Shown: in pieces, positions 6,603-6,635 of the stretch | How positions within the stretch are numbered: the stretch's first letter is position 1 | Layout: each line of letters opens with the position of its first letter | DNA from: JBNLBT01 sp050303435 | GTDB lineage: Bacteria; Pseudomonadota; Gammaproteobacteria; Xanthomonadales; Marinicellaceae | Direction: 5' to 3' | Length of the DNA: 6,635 bases | NCBI GenBank assembly: GCA_050303435.1 | Contig: JBNLBT010000143.1 | Coordinates: 1 to 6,635 of the forward strand | Position numbers and translations under genes: made by a program | Notes under the pieces: generated by a model | Database searches by the model: none | Seen by the model: only the letters and a program-made list of their open reading frames with translations | Told to the model about the DNA's origin: nothing

Positions 6603-6635
6603 ATATCTCCAAGTATTTGTTGTATGAAAACAAAG
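6507..6635 (-). CDS. Partial coding fragment resembling a methyl-accepting chemotaxis protein coiled coil
   Basis: Reading the minus strand from the right edge, the frame starting at 6634 is open into the junction. It gives about 42 residues, including ILGDIQLMVDDTSNSVE and LAKNSEDLLSGTEEINAS. The heptad-like spacing of hydrophobic residues, the Ser/Thr/Glu/Asn richness and the SEDLLSGTEEINAS segment resemble the helical signalling region of methyl-accepting chemotaxis receptors. The real start lies beyond the window and the real end is lost at the junction. Low GC and different codon use set it apart from every other gene here, so it probably comes from another genome or a foreign region. 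Another coiled-coil protein is possible. Confidence 0.4.

Noticed and set aside
6523..6635. Insertion sequence or intron end inside glyS
   Set aside because: No terminal inverted repeat, target duplication or transposase-like coding is visible in the 110 bases available; the chemotaxis-receptor-like frame and the microhomology fit a chimera better.

Overview
The window looks like chromosomal DNA of a GC-rich proteobacterium, most likely a gammaproteobacterium. The evidence is a bacterial-type AspRS with a Pseudomonas-like N-terminal domain, the split glyQ/glyS glycyl-tRNA synthetase, E. coli-like sigma70 promoters, and a perfect CRP-type palindrome. Base composition is GC-rich and even throughout, except for the last ~110 bases, which are only about one third GC.

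Layout, left to right. From 1508 down to the left edge (minus strand) is aspS, about 502 codons, with the C-terminal part beyond the window. A ~250 bp divergent intergenic region carries a promoter for aspS and one for the next gene. At 1756-2586 (+) is a six-transmembrane voltage-gated potassium channel with a C-terminal zinc ribbon. At 2700-4625 (+) is a membrane-anchored Hanks-type Ser/Thr protein kinase. Its periplasmic side ends in a compact domain resembling LpoB/TolB-N/FlgO-type folds. It has its own promoter, and a CRP-like box upstream overlaps the stop codon of the channel gene. A strong intrinsic terminator (4651-4679) closes this gene. A new promoter with a perfect -10 then drives glyQ (4787-5689) and glyS (from 5691), a tight two-gene operon encoding the alpha and beta subunits of glycyl-tRNA synthetase.

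glyS is not complete. Around 6507-6530 the reading frame leaves the GlyS family abruptly and enters AT-rich DNA that stops it after 24 unrelated codons. On the minus strand this AT-rich DNA is open to the window edge and reads like a coiled-coil fragment of a methyl-accepting chemotaxis protein. The simplest explanation is a chimeric join (assembly artefact or recombination) at a short shared sequence.

Functionally, the three synthetase genes are housekeeping translation genes. The AspRS carries residues associated with the non-discriminating type, which would imply an indirect route to Asn-tRNA. The channel and kinase sit between them as a small membrane-signalling pair; any functional link between the two is inferred from adjacency only. 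I found no tRNA, rRNA, CRISPR array, insertion sequence or defence system, and no clear sign of an entirely new system.
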